Shown here piece after piece: positions 33,650 through 42,908 of a stretch of DNA of 58,448 nucleotides. Position numbers and translations under genes: made by a program. Origin of the DNA: Clostridiales bacterium (lineage in GTDB: Bacteria > Bacillota > Clostridia > Lachnospirales > UBA12420); NCBI GenBank assembly GCA_003452395.1, contig DMOI01000040.1, positions 128,688 to 187,135 of the forward strand, written 5' to 3'. How positions within the stretch are numbered: position 1 is the first letter of the stretch; every line of letters begins with the position of its first letter. The notes below the pieces were generated by a model. It was not told where the DNA came from and made no database searches. It saw only the letters and a program-made list of their open reading frames with translations.

Positions 33650-33699
33650 TTTTTATAACACTTTATTGAACACTACTAAATCGAAAGCTTTCATAATAC

Positions 33700-33731
33700 A
33701 TAAAGAAGAGCAAAAACAAGCTCTTCTTTAT
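33700..33731. terminator. Hairpin terminator after spoIVA
   Basis: A perfect 12-bp stem, ATAAAGAAGAGC (33700-33711) and its complement (33720-33731), lies 34 nt after the spoIVA stop. The T run is part of the stem, so termination strength is uncertain. Confidence 0.65.
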
Positions 33732-33764
33732 ATGTCCTTTGACCTAATTAGTAAGAAGAATAGT

Positions 33765-35243
33765 CTACAATACTATACAAATCAAATTTCCACTACCATC
33801 ATTTATAACCCTTTGTAAAGTCTCCTGCAAACGTTCCTGCGAATCATACGACATTTTATTTATCTTACTCTGCAGTTCCCCACTTACAAGCTCATGCAAT
33901 GGCTTCCCAAATAAATTTGAATTCCATATCTTTTTCGGATCTTTTTCTACCTCACCTGTAAGATAATCCAGTAAGTCTTGACTTTGCTCCTCTGTTCCTA
34001 CAATTGGTGAAATCTCAGTTTCAATATTGGCTTTTATAATATGAAGAGAAGGCCCACGAGCTTTTAGTTTAACTCCAAATTTATTACCCTGTCTTATTAT
34101 TTCTGGATCATCGAGGGTGAGTTCTTCAAGCTTTGGTATTACTATACCATAACCTTTTTGTTCAACTTCTGCTAAAGCATACGAAACTTTTTCATACTGT
34201 TGCTTTATATCAGCAAGTTTTTTAAGTATACTAATTAGTTCCGCATCACTATTTATTTGTATTCCTGCTGTGTCGCTTATTACCTCATAAAATAATTCAT
34301 CGAGTAAAGATACATCGATATTTGCTACTCCTTGTGCTAAATCTATTGAGTTTAAATATGTCTTTTTTACATGCTCACTTTCTGAATAATCTTCTACTGC
34401 ATTTTTTACATCAGATATTTTCATCATTTTTTCTGAGCTTACCTTTATGTGATCTATCAAGTTCTTCTTTAACCAATAATCATTATCCATACCCTCTAGC
34501 CATTTCGGAAAATTTATTCTCATCTCTTGTATTGGGAATTCATAAAGTATCTTTTCTAATATATTAGTAACATCTTCTCTTTTAAGCTGCAGACAATTTA
34601 TTGGCATTACATACGTACCATGTTTTTCTGTCATCTTTTTTGCTAGATTTTGTGTACTCTCTGAATGTGGAGTTCTAGAGTTTAATAAAATTACAAACGG
34701 CTTATTTATAGCTTTTAGTTGACTTATAGTCTTTTCTTCTGCATCCTCATAATTTTCTCGTGGAATACCTGTTATACTGCCATCTGTTGTTACAACCAAC
34801 CCTATAGTAGAGTGATCTGATATTACTTTATATGTACCCATTTCTGCAGCTTTTTCAAATGGCATGTCATCTTCACTCCATGGTGTGTGTACCATCCTAG
34901 GATTTTCACCCTCATAGTGTCCATTAGCACCTTTTACTACATAGCCTACGCAGTCAATCATCCTTAGTTTAAAGCTTACATCATCATTTAAACTAACGAG
35001 TGCAGACTCATTTGGTATAAATTTTGGTTCTGTCGTCATTATAGTAGTTCCGTCAGAGCTTTGTGGTAATTCGTCTTGAGCCCTCTCTTTTGCAAAATTA
35101 TTTTCTATATTTGGAATTACAAACAAATCCATAAAACGCTTTATGAATGTTGATTTTCCTGTCCTAACTGGTCCTACAACACCTATGTAAATGTCACCAT
35201 TTGTTCTTTCTGCTATGTCTTTGTATATATTGAAATTTTCCAT
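33765..35243 (-). CDS. spoIVA: Stage IV sporulation protein A
   Basis: 492 residues starting MENFNIYKDIAERTNGDIYI, followed by the Walker A loop GPVRTGKST. This is the cytoskeletal ATPase that forms the base layer of the spore coat on the forespore surface. DGSITGIPRENYEDAEEKTI and INFPKWLEGM are conserved middle segments, and the C-terminal localisation region is intact. The ATG at 35243 follows GGAGGAATAAGAAC. Its presence shows that the organism can form endospores or recently descends from one that could. A sigma-E promoter is expected but not clearly seen. Confidence 0.96.
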   Translation of the reverse strand: MENFNIYKDIAERTNGDIYIGVVGPVRTGKSTFIKRFMDLFVIPNIENNFAKERAQDELPQSSDGTTIMTTEPKFIPNESALVSLNDDVSFKLRMIDCVGYVVKGANGHYEGENPRMVHTPWSEDDMPFEKAAEMGTYKVISDHSTIGLVVTTDGSITGIPRENYEDAEEKTISQLKAINKPFVILLNSRTPHSESTQNLAKKMTEKHGTYVMPINCLQLKREDVTNILEKILYEFPIQEMRINFPKWLEGMDNDYWLKKNLIDHIKVSSEKMMKISDVKNAVEDYSESEHVKKTYLNSIDLAQGVANIDVSLLDELFYEVISDTAGIQINSDAELISILKKLADIKQQYEKVSYALAEVEQKGYGIVIPKLEELTLDDPEIIRQGNKFGVKLKARGPSLHIIKANIETEISPIVGTEEQSQDLLDYLTGEVEKDPKKIWNSNLFGKPLHELVSGELQSKINKMSYDSQERLQETLQRVINDGSGNLICIVL

Positions 35244-35357
35244 GTTCTTATTCCTCCTCTTATTGTGATTGCAGCATAAAATGCGTGACAATCTCTTCTA
35301 GTAAATTATATTTACAATATTTTCAATTATTACATTTATTAAATTTATTTTTATATA

Positions 35358-35386
35358 TTGCAAAAAATCTCATAATTTGATACAAT
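35358..35386 (+). promoter_or_regulatory. Promoter of the nfeD-SPFH operon
   Basis: TTGCAA, 17-bp spacer, TACAAT on the plus strand, about 100 nt upstream of the nfeD start. Confidence 0.7.
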
Positions 35387-35487
35387 AAAAGATATATATA
35401 ATTAATTACTATAGATTGGGCATTAGTGACTGTAATTATAATGTTCAATTTTCAGTTTTCAATTACGTTTCGAAGGGTGGTGATTTT

Positions 35488-35937
35488 ATGGAATTTTTTA
35501 CTGAATTATGGGTTATATGGATTATTGTAGCTCTTATATTTGCTGTTTTAGAATTAGCAACAAATGCTTTTACAATGATATGGTTTGCCATAGGTGCAAT
35601 ACTTGCATGTATTTTTGATCTATTAAATGTAACATTATATGGTCAACTTTCTGTTTTCTTGCTAGTTTCTTTTATTTTAATCTTATACACTAGACCTCTT
35701 GTTAAAAAGTTTTTAGGTTCAAAACATAACCAAAAAACTAACCTTGATTCTATCCTTGATTCAAAAGGAAGTGTTACAGTAGAAATTAATCCTGATATTA
35801 GCGAAGGACAGGTCAAAATACGAGGTGAAGTATGGTCTGCCGTATCTAAAGATGGAGAAATTATATCTATTAATTCTATAGTAAAAGTAGAGGAAATAAG
35901 AGGTGTCAAAGTTGTGGTATCAAAAGTAAATGAATAA
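35488..35937 (+). CDS. NfeD-like membrane protein
   Basis: 149 residues with three or four N-terminal membrane segments (WVIWIIVALIFAVLELATNA onward). A C-terminal OB-fold follows (GSVTVEINPDISEGQVKI, then GEVWSAVSKDGEIISI). NfeD proteins partner with the SPFH protein encoded next. The ATG at 35488 has AAGGGTGGTGA upstream; a longer in-frame reading has no site. A short period-7 tract (35444-35464) lies in its leader. Confidence 0.9.
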   Translation: MEFFTELWVIWIIVALIFAVLELATNAFTMIWFAIGAILACIFDLLNVTLYGQLSVFLLVSFILILYTRPLVKKFLGSKHNQKTNLDSILDSKGSVTVEINPDISEGQVKIRGEVWSAVSKDGEIISINSIVKVEEIRGVKVVVSKVNE

Positions 35938-35941
35938 AAAA

Positions 35942-35970
35942 AGTTCCTTTCAGAGCTTTGAATAGGAACT
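35942..35970 (+). other. Stem-loop between nfeD and the SPFH gene
   Basis: AGTTCCT and AGGAACT close a 15-nt loop immediately after the nfeD stop, with no T run. It could adjust expression of the second gene or mark a processing site. Confidence 0.45.
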
Positions 35971-35989
35971 ATCAAAGGAGGAGTTTTAA

Positions 35990-36961
35990 ATGGTTTTATT
36001 AAGTAGTTTTAGTTCGCAAGATCCAGTTTTACTAATGTTTGGTGGAATATTTATATTTGTTGTCATATTAGCCATCGCAAGTATTAAAATAGTATCACAA
36101 TCTACATTAGGTATCATAGAAAGATTAGGTAAGTTTCATAGAAGAGCTGAAACAGGTGTAAACTTCCTTATTCCATTCCTTGATAATATGAAAGCTATAA
36201 TTGACCTTAGAGAGCAAGTTATAGATTTCCCACCTCAAGCGGTTATTACAAAAGATAACGTTGCTATGCAAATAGATACAGTTATTTATTTTAAGGTTAC
36301 TGACCCAGTAAATTTCATATATGAAATATCACAGCCACTTAACGCAATAGAAAATTTAACTGCAACTACTCTTCGTAACATAATCGGGGATCTTGATCTT
36401 GATGGAACACTAACTTCTAGAGACCTAGTTAATACTAAATTACGTGAGATACTTGATGTTGCGACAGACCCTTGGGGTATAAAAGTAAATCGTGTAGAAT
36501 TAAAAAATATAATGCCACCAAGAGACATACAAGATTCTATGGAAAGACAAATGCGTGCAGAAAGACTAAAAAGAGAGGCAGTTCTTACAGCCGAAGGTCA
36601 AAAACAAGCAGCTATTCTTACTGCTGAGGGACTAAAACAGGCAGCTATCCTTAATGCCGAGGCTGACAAAGAATCTAATATTCGTAGATCAGAGGGTGAA
36701 AAAGAAGCCCAAATATTAAAAGCTACCGGAGAAGCTGAAGCTATAATACTAGTTCAAGAAGCTACAGCAAGAGGAAACAAAGCAGTACTTGAAGCGATAA
36801 AATATGCCTCTCCTACTGCCGAAGTAGTTGCAATAAAAGGCTTAGAAGCCCTTGAAAAAATGTCTCAAACTGAATCAAGTAAGATTATTATACCATCTGA
36901 AGCGGTATCATTACTTGGATCGATTACAGGTGTTAAAGAATTATTAAGTGGAAAAAAATAG
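35990..36961 (+). CDS. SPFH/stomatin-like protein (QmcA type)
   Basis: 323 residues: one N-terminal membrane helix, the SPFH domain (STLGIIERLGKFHRRAETGV, DFPPQAVITKDNVAMQIDTV) and an alanine/glutamate-rich coiled coil. The coiled coil contains a short internal repeat (LTAEGQKQAAI, LTAEGLKQAAI, LNAEADKES, residues 202-232). It scaffolds membrane microdomains with the NfeD partner encoded just upstream. GGAGGAGTTTTAA precedes the ATG. Confidence 0.93.
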   Translation: MVLLSSFSSQDPVLLMFGGIFIFVVILAIASIKIVSQSTLGIIERLGKFHRRAETGVNFLIPFLDNMKAIIDLREQVIDFPPQAVITKDNVAMQIDTVIYFKVTDPVNFIYEISQPLNAIENLTATTLRNIIGDLDLDGTLTSRDLVNTKLREILDVATDPWGIKVNRVELKNIMPPRDIQDSMERQMRAERLKREAVLTAEGQKQAAILTAEGLKQAAILNAEADKESNIRRSEGEKEAQILKATGEAEAIILVQEATARGNKAVLEAIKYASPTAEVVAIKGLEALEKMSQTESSKIIIPSEAVSLLGSITGVKELLSGKK

Positions 36962-36982
36962 AGCCAATGGCTCTATTTTTTT
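36952..36982. terminator. Bidirectional terminator between convergent genes
   Basis: Stem AATAGAGCC / GGCTCTATT with loop AAT, with seven A before and seven T after. It serves the SPFH gene on the plus strand and the kinase gene ending at 36985 on the minus strand. Confidence 0.9.
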
Positions 36983-36984
36983 GA

Positions 36985-38649
36985 CTACTCAAAGCAGCTT
37001 CCCCCAATAAACTCCCTCACTAGCGAATTCGCTGGGATTCTGTCGTTGTCTATTCCGAGTATATAGTCTAAGAATTTTAGCAATCTCTTAGCTTCTGCAT
37101 ATTGTGGCATTGTTTCGTCAATGTTATATAGTAAGGGTGCTGCGTATTGTTTTAACACTGCTATTTCATATACCATTGCGGAGTTAAACATTATATCCGC
37201 TTCTTCTTGATATGGGAATATGTTTTTTTCTTCCCCTTTTCTTACCTGAGACCACATATCAATGGTTCTTGCTGCACTATATCCCCTAAAATTATTGTCA
37301 CGTACTATTCTCCTGAGTAGTCTATTATCTGTAGTTGGTATTCTGTTATGCTCATCAAGATTTATTTGTGTTAACGCACTTACATATATTTTAAACTTTT
37401 TCTCATTTGCTATATTTTGTGTTAGTTTTGGATTTAAACCATGAATACCCTCGATTACAAGTATATCATTATCCTTTAACTTCATTATATTTCCTATGTA
37501 TTCCCTTTGTCCTTTTTTAAAATTAAACGATGGCATATCTACTTCTTTACCTGATAGTAAATCGTTTACATTTTGGTTAAACAAATCTGTATCTAATGCT
37601 CCAAGTGCTTCAAAATCGGGCTTTCCGTTCTCATCTAAAGGGGTATGCTCTCTGTCGATGAAATAATCATCTAGACATATTGCATGTGGATTATATCCGT
37701 CTGCTTTTAGTTGAATTGATAATCTTTTTGAAAAAGTTGTCTTTCCAGATGAAGATGGTCCTGCAATAAGCACAACACCTACTTTAGACTCTCTCTTTTG
37801 TATCATATCGGCAATAATTCCTATTTTTTTCTCTTGTATTGCTTCTGATATAAGTATTAATTCTCCGATTTCGCCTCTTGAAATAGTATCATTGAGATCA
37901 GCAACTGTATTTACACCCAAAATTTCTGCCCATTTTGCTGATTCCATAAATACATTAAATAACTTTGTAGAATCCTCTATTTTAAGTTTACATTCATCAT
38001 CACAGTTTATAGGATCGTTTAAGACGAAACCTGGTGCTTTATCTGTAAGTTTAAACTTTTGCAAGTATCCTGTACTTGGAACCATATATCCATAATAATA
38101 ATCATATAACCAATCTAGCTTATATAAGTTTACTTGTGTTGCGTTTCTATATTTGAATAATTTTATTTTCTTTAATGTCTTATTTTCTGCAAATTTCGCA
38201 ATTGCTTCTTTCTTGGTTAACGTGATTTTTTCAAAAACAAAGTTGCTAGCAATTATTTCTTCCATTCTTTCTTCAATCTTATCTAATTCTCTTTCTGATA
38301 AGAAATCTCCATTTTGAGTTTTAATTTCACAATATAAGCCTTTATCGATAGAATGATATACCATAAGCTTGCATTCTTTATGTAGCTCCATTATAGCCAT
38401 ATTTAGAACAAAAGTTAGGCTTCTTATATATACTCTCCTACCATCGGCACTCGTCATATCAAAAAAAGTTATATTGCAATCTACATCTACTTTTACATTA
38501 AGTTCAAATAGTTCATTATCTATTTTTGCTACAACTATTGATGTTTTGTAATCATCCTTAAAGTCGTTACTTATCTCGAGCAATGTTACCCCTTTTTTAT
38601 AATGTCTCTCCTCTTTTTCATTCACATACACTTTTACCATATCTTCCAT
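36985..38649 (-). CDS. TGS/tRNA-synthetase-like domain fused to uridine kinase
   Basis: 554 residues. The N-terminus is a TGS domain (MVKVYVNEKEERHYKKGVT), followed by a threonyl/alanyl-tRNA-synthetase second-additional-domain-like region to about residue 200. The C-terminal half is a uridine kinase/phosphoribulokinase fold with Walker A GPSSSGKTT near residue 297 and LVIEGIHGLNP near 400. This fusion is common in Clostridia and phosphorylates a nucleoside, probably uridine; the role of the synthetase-like half is unknown. GGGGGATATAAAG precedes the ATG. A period-7 tract lies just upstream. Confidence 0.9.
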   Translation of the reverse strand: MEDMVKVYVNEKEERHYKKGVTLLEISNDFKDDYKTSIVVAKIDNELFELNVKVDVDCNITFFDMTSADGRRVYIRSLTFVLNMAIMELHKECKLMVYHSIDKGLYCEIKTQNGDFLSERELDKIEERMEEIIASNFVFEKITLTKKEAIAKFAENKTLKKIKLFKYRNATQVNLYKLDWLYDYYYGYMVPSTGYLQKFKLTDKAPGFVLNDPINCDDECKLKIEDSTKLFNVFMESAKWAEILGVNTVADLNDTISRGEIGELILISEAIQEKKIGIIADMIQKRESKVGVVLIAGPSSSGKTTFSKRLSIQLKADGYNPHAICLDDYFIDREHTPLDENGKPDFEALGALDTDLFNQNVNDLLSGKEVDMPSFNFKKGQREYIGNIMKLKDNDILVIEGIHGLNPKLTQNIANEKKFKIYVSALTQINLDEHNRIPTTDNRLLRRIVRDNNFRGYSAARTIDMWSQVRKGEEKNIFPYQEEADIMFNSAMVYEIAVLKQYAAPLLYNIDETMPQYAEAKRLLKFLDYILGIDNDRIPANSLVREFIGGSCFE

Positions 38650-38670
38650 CTTTATATCCCCCTTATTAAA

Positions 38671-38712
38671 TTGAAAGTTGAAAATTGAAAGTTGAAAATT
38701 GAAAGTTGAAAG
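38671..38712. repeat. Period-7 tract, six heptads
   Basis: TTGAAAG and TTGAAAA alternate for six exact heptads between the kinase gene and the Nif3 gene. On the opposite strand this reads CTTTCAA, the same consensus as the tracts at 2512-2553 and 12746-12780. Confidence 0.8.
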
Positions 38713-38771
38713 ACTTTTAGTACTCTTTAATTTTCATTTTCATTTTCGATTTTTGCCTTCTGTTTTTCATT

Positions 38772-39575
38772 TTATAAGTATTTTATCGGACTTTCTTCAA
38801 AGTAAGGAACCAATATTTCTATTCTATGTTGATGAGCATATCCCTCTATACTCTCATGAATAATCTCTTCAAATATTTTTTCAGTATAATAATGAGATGC
38901 ATCTATTACCAAAAAATCCATTTCTTGTACTTCTAAAGCTTGATGATGTTTTAAATCTCCTGTTATGTATACATCTGCGTCCTTGCTGTGAGCTTGCTTC
39001 ATATAATCCATACCACTACCTGGACATATTGCAACTTTTCTAATGTTTATATCTTTATTCCCTGCATACCTAATTATATCACATTTCAAAATGCTTTTTA
39101 AATTATCTACAAGGGTTTCAAATGATATAGGTTTTGGAAGTTCTCCTACTCTTCCTATTCCTTGCACCACACCTTGCTCATCTTTGTCTTCTTTCAAAAT
39201 CATAAGATGCTTTAAATCAAGCTTTTCGGCCAATTTAGTTGCTAATCCATGCTTAGAAATATCTATATTTGTATGCATAGCATAAACTGAAATATCACTT
39301 TTTATAAGCTGTTGTATGTTACTCCCTAAGTAATCTTCTGTGGTCACTTTCTTTATACCTTTAAAAATTAGAGGATGATGTGCAATTATAATATCTACCT
39401 TTTCGCGAATAGCCATAACTATTATTTCTTTAGTTACATCTAGTGTAACCAATATCTTATCTATGTCTTTATCAAGCCTTCCTACCTGTAAACCTACGTT
39501 GTCCCAATCTTCCGCTAAATACTCAGGTGCAATTCTTTCTAATTGAACAATTAAATCTTTACATAAAACACCCAT
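38772..39575 (-). CDS. Nif3-like dinuclear metal centre protein (YqfO)
   Basis: 267 residues with the metal-binding motifs AHHPLIFKGI near residue 65, HTNID near 101 and YITGDLKHHQALE near 220. This is the conserved NIF3/DUF34 family, with a proposed GTP cyclohydrolase I type 2 or metal-handling role but no settled function. It follows trmK by 15 nt, the standard trmK-nif3 pair of Firmicutes. The dnaG-rpoD genes that often precede this pair are absent. Confidence 0.92.
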   Translation of the reverse strand: MGVLCKDLIVQLERIAPEYLAEDWDNVGLQVGRLDKDIDKILVTLDVTKEIIVMAIREKVDIIIAHHPLIFKGIKKVTTEDYLGSNIQQLIKSDISVYAMHTNIDISKHGLATKLAEKLDLKHLMILKEDKDEQGVVQGIGRVGELPKPISFETLVDNLKSILKCDIIRYAGNKDINIRKVAICPGSGMDYMKQAHSKDADVYITGDLKHHQALEVQEMDFLVIDASHYYTEKIFEEIIHESIEGYAHQHRIEILVPYFEESPIKYL

Positions 39576-39590
39576 TAAAACTTCCCCCTT

Positions 39591-40274
39591 TTAATTAATT
39601 ATTTTCTCTAATAGCCTTATGTACCCACATATCTCAGTTATTCTGCTATTTGCATTTTCTGTTTTTGACTCTTTTAGAGAATTAATTATATCTTTAGATT
39701 TTAGTATCTCATATTCTAAAAAACTTTTCAACATTTTATCTTGCCTATTTAGTAATACCTTTCCAAACATATATTCTATTTCTTTTTCATAAATTTCATT
39801 TCCTTTTTTACCAACAATTATATTATAATACATTTTGTCTTCAAAAACAATATCTTCGTCAATAATTATATATCCGATGCTATGCATTTTTTTTCTCACA
39901 CTTTCTATATCAGTTTGAGGTTGTAACACCAAATACTCAATATTATTAAGCTTGTCTACACCTTCATCCAATATTTTTTCAACTAGTTTACCGCCCATTC
40001 CCGATATCACAACTGTGTTGAACCCAATTGTATCTATACTCTTTAATCCATCAGATTTAATAACTGATATTCGTCTTTCAAGTGAATGTTCTAATACGTT
40101 CTTACTTGCCTTTTCACATGAACCTTTGCTCACATCACAAGCTATCGCCTTTTGTACTACTTTTTTTTCGCATAAATATATAGGTACATATCCATGATCT
40201 GTACCTATATCTACTATATTTGAATTTTTGTTCACTTTACTTACAATAGCTAATAGACGATTTGATAAATTCAC
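39591..40274 (-). CDS. trmK: tRNA (adenine-22-N1)-methyltransferase TrmK
   Basis: 227 residues with the SAM-binding motif I NIVDIGTDHGYVPIYL near residue 20, ACDVSKGSCEKA near 48 and the catalytic-region motif VISGMGGKLVEKIL near 90. A C-terminal coiled coil of about 60 residues follows. It methylates A22 in the tRNA D-loop. The start is a GTG at 40274 with AAAGGTTGTG upstream. Confidence 0.93.
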   Translation of the reverse strand: MNLSNRLLAIVSKVNKNSNIVDIGTDHGYVPIYLCEKKVVQKAIACDVSKGSCEKASKNVLEHSLERRISVIKSDGLKSIDTIGFNTVVISGMGGKLVEKILDEGVDKLNNIEYLVLQPQTDIESVRKKMHSIGYIIIDEDIVFEDKMYYNIIVGKKGNEIYEKEIEYMFGKVLLNRQDKMLKSFLEYEILKSKDIINSLKESKTENANSRITEICGYIRLLEKIIN

Positions 40275-40299
40275 ATAATCACAACCTTTAACTAGATAT

Positions 40300-41277
40300 C
40301 TAACCTAATAATTCATTCAGTTTTCCTGAAAAAATATCATCAAAGCTAATTTTTATTTCCTGCTTTACACAAAGTCCCTTAGGCAATACTATCTTGTATG
40401 CATATAATAGTTGGGTTTTAACATTATAATTTCTCTTAAACAATCTATTTACTGCGTTTTCTCCGTATTTTGAGTCACCAATTATAGGGTGTCCTATGCT
40501 TTTCATATGTGCTCTTATCTGATGCCCTCTACCTGTTATAAGATTGATTTCGAGTATAGAGTAATCATCATGGGATTTAAGCACTTTATATCTTGTCTCT
40601 GCATATTTACTACCTTCAATTTCTCTTTCAATAATTACTGATGTATTAGTTTTTGTATTTTTCATTATAAAACCTCTAAGTGTTTTTTCTTCGTATTCCG
40701 GCAGTTTTCCACTTACAACAGCTATATAATATTTTTCTATTTCTCTGTTTTTTATCATTTCGTTTATTGTCTTAGTAGTTATATAATTTTTACCTATTAA
40801 TACAATCCCTTTAGTATTTCTATCAAGTCTATTGCATAAAGCTGGCATAAACCCTGTTTCTTTTGATTTCAGGTATTCTTCATCATTTTTGTCATGTAGA
40901 TATTTAGTGACTATATCTATCAAAGTATTTTCTTCCTCATCTTCATTTGAGTGTACAGAAAGGTTATCCTCTTTGTTTACAACCATCATATTTTTGTCCT
41001 CATAAACTACATTAAGTTCTATATCACGAGTTGAATTATATAGAGGCGCACCTTCGCCATTTTTAAATTTATTAAAAGTCTCATCTTTAAAAAAAACCTC
41101 TATTAAATCTTTTTCTTGTAAGATTTCATTTCCTTCTATTTTCTTGCTATTTAACTTAATATTTTTTTTTCTAAACATTTTATATAAAAAACTTGTGGGC
41201 AGCTCACTAAAGTATTTAGATAAATATTTATCTATCCTCTGACCCTTATCCCTACTATTTATTGTAATTTCTTTCAC
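40300..41277 (-). CDS. RluA/RluD-family pseudouridine synthase
   Basis: About 325 residues. It has an N-terminal S4 domain (GQRIDKYLSKYFSELPTSFL), the catalytic aspartate in NRLDRNTKGIVLIGK and a late motif ITGRGHQIRAHM-SIGHPIIGDSKYG. It modifies uridines in 23S rRNA or tRNA; the exact site cannot be told. The best start is a GTG at 41277 (MKEITINSRDKG) with AAGGAATG upstream; the frame also opens at a TTG 36 nt earlier. Confidence 0.92.
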   Translation of the reverse strand: MKEITINSRDKGQRIDKYLSKYFSELPTSFLYKMFRKKNIKLNSKKIEGNEILQEKDLIEVFFKDETFNKFKNGEGAPLYNSTRDIELNVVYEDKNMMVVNKEDNLSVHSNEDEEENTLIDIVTKYLHDKNDEEYLKSKETGFMPALCNRLDRNTKGIVLIGKNYITTKTINEMIKNREIEKYYIAVVSGKLPEYEEKTLRGFIMKNTKTNTSVIIEREIEGSKYAETRYKVLKSHDDYSILEINLITGRGHQIRAHMKSIGHPIIGDSKYGENAVNRLFKRNYNVKTQLLYAYKIVLPKGLCVKQEIKISFDDIFSGKLNELLG

Positions 41278-41338
41278 TTGTTTATCATTCCTTTCTTTAT
41301 AACCCGTATCCAATTGCTTACTAATTAGTTTTTTTGTT

Positions 41339-41427
41339 CCTCCCCTGCGAAGAGGGGTTAGGTGGGGTCACTTTTTTTGTTCACTTTTCTCTGTGACCCC
41401 CTCTAACTCCCCCTTCGCAGGGGGAGG
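41339..41427. repeat. 89-bp inverted repeat (CCCCTGCGAAG type)
   Basis: Left arm CCTCCCCTGCGAAG...GGGGTCAC (41339-41371) and right arm GTGACCCC...CTTCGCAGGGGGAGG (41393-41427) are imperfect inverted copies around an AT-rich loop. It is GC-rich against an AT-rich background. It lies between the pseudouridine synthase and the methyltransferase and could act as a transcription stop. The type recurs in many Clostridia. Confidence 0.8.
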
Positions 41428-41444
41428 ACTTACCTTAACATATA

Positions 41445-42881
41445 TTAAACACGTTTACCTTTATATTCTGGCTTTTTTGTACCTTTGCTTGATGGTCTTC
41501 CCGTTTCTTTTCTCTTTGGTCCAAAAGATTTACCACCATCTTTTTTATCTCCAAATGGTTTTTTATATTCTTTCTTGCCTTTAAATCCTTCTTTTTTATT
41601 CTCTATATCATTAACTGATTTTCTGTCCTCTGTTTTACCCTTAAATCCAGTATTACTGCTTTTTCTAACTTCCTTGCTAACTGGTCTAGTGGCTAATTTT
41701 TTCCCAGTACCAGACACCCTTCTTGATTCCCTTTTTGCCGTTCTTTTTTGTTCACTAAAACGAGACTCTGATTCATTTCCAGTATTGCCACGTTCTTCGA
41801 CTTTTCTTACTAGTGGCTTGCTTTTAACTGTTTTCATTTCTATATTATCTGATTCCTTATTTCCCTTTATTTTTCTAAGCATCAAGGTTACTTCTGAGCG
41901 GTTATTAAATAGTTGCTTTATTCTACTTATTGTATATACTTCTTTTATACTCTTTATAGCATCATTTAAGGTTTTACTGAAATTACCTTTAGGGAGTTTT
42001 AGAGTCATGATAACAATACCATTATCAGAAAGATATTTTCCAACGGATTTCATATGTTCACTCGACTTTACACTATCCATCTTCATATCGTTTACTATGA
42101 GATCATATGATACATTATAATCTTTTTTTACAAACTGTCCTATGCTCATGCTATAGTGCTTTAATCTATTGTTTTTAACTAATTCTTTATCGAGCTCGGC
42201 AGAGTCTATAGAATCTACTAACATGCCATACGAGAGTAATACCTTGGTCCAACCACCTTGCCCAAAATTTATATCAAGAGCAATCTTGATTTTCTCTGTA
42301 TTTATATTAAAACAATCAATTGCTTCTAACAACTTAAATTCAGACCTGCTAATTTGATCATCCTCTACTTTAAATCTATGTTCTCCACCTGTCCAATTAC
42401 TAATATTATCTTTTGCTTTTGAGATTCCTACATATGCTTTATCCTTTTTCATTGTTATTGATAATATTTGTTTTGGTTTTTTTGTATCCTGCACGAATTT
42501 CTTGTCTTCTAGAAACTTAGACATAGAACTATTCACAACATATTTGGTGTAATTCCATTTACCACCCTTAAGCAGTCTCGTTTGAACTGAAAAAGTATCT
42601 CCAAAATTTAACTTCTCCATGTTTTTCTCAACATATTCTTTCAATATTTCAATGTCACCTTCATTATTTGACATGCAAAGAATATCATCTACTGGATGAA
42701 TATGCCTTACAAATATAGGATAACTTTCTTTTATTCTGAGTATTATAGTTTCATCTGAGTCGATAACACCTATACCTGAATCCACCCATTCAAAAAACTT
42801 TACGCTACTATCGAGATTTTTCAACTCTTTTAATCCCTTATCTTCCATGTCTTCCTGCGTTGTAAATAAATACTTTTTCAA
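41445..42881 (-). CDS. THUMP/RrmJ-like RNA methyltransferase with basic tail
   Basis: 478 residues. The first 165 look like a THUMP-type RNA-binding region, and residues 195-340 form a FtsJ/RrmJ Rossmann domain (IALDINFGQGGWTKVLLSYG; LIVNDMKM; VIMTLKLPKGNF), as in the RlmM group of 2'-O-methyltransferases. From about residue 340 a 138-residue, disordered tail rich in Lys, Arg, Gly and Ser follows. It contains repeated KKPFGDKKDGGKSFGPKR-like units. Such tails help rRNA binding in RNA helicases and are unusual on a methyltransferase. The target base is unknown. Confidence 0.8.
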   Translation of the reverse strand: MKKYLFTTQEDMEDKGLKELKNLDSSVKFFEWVDSGIGVIDSDETIILRIKESYPIFVRHIHPVDDILCMSNNEGDIEILKEYVEKNMEKLNFGDTFSVQTRLLKGGKWNYTKYVVNSSMSKFLEDKKFVQDTKKPKQILSITMKKDKAYVGISKAKDNISNWTGGEHRFKVEDDQISRSEFKLLEAIDCFNINTEKIKIALDINFGQGGWTKVLLSYGMLVDSIDSAELDKELVKNNRLKHYSMSIGQFVKKDYNVSYDLIVNDMKMDSVKSSEHMKSVGKYLSDNGIVIMTLKLPKGNFSKTLNDAIKSIKEVYTISRIKQLFNNRSEVTLMLRKIKGNKESDNIEMKTVKSKPLVRKVEERGNTGNESESRFSEQKRTAKRESRRVSGTGKKLATRPVSKEVRKSSNTGFKGKTEDRKSVNDIENKKEGFKGKKEYKKPFGDKKDGGKSFGPKRKETGRPSSKGTKKPEYKGKRV

Positions 42882-42908
42882 TTCATTTGTCTCCTCTTTT
42901 TATATATA

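Noticed and set aside
38671..38712. CRISPR array
   Set aside because: Repeat unit is 7 bp with no spacers and there are no cas genes; it is a simple period-7 tract.
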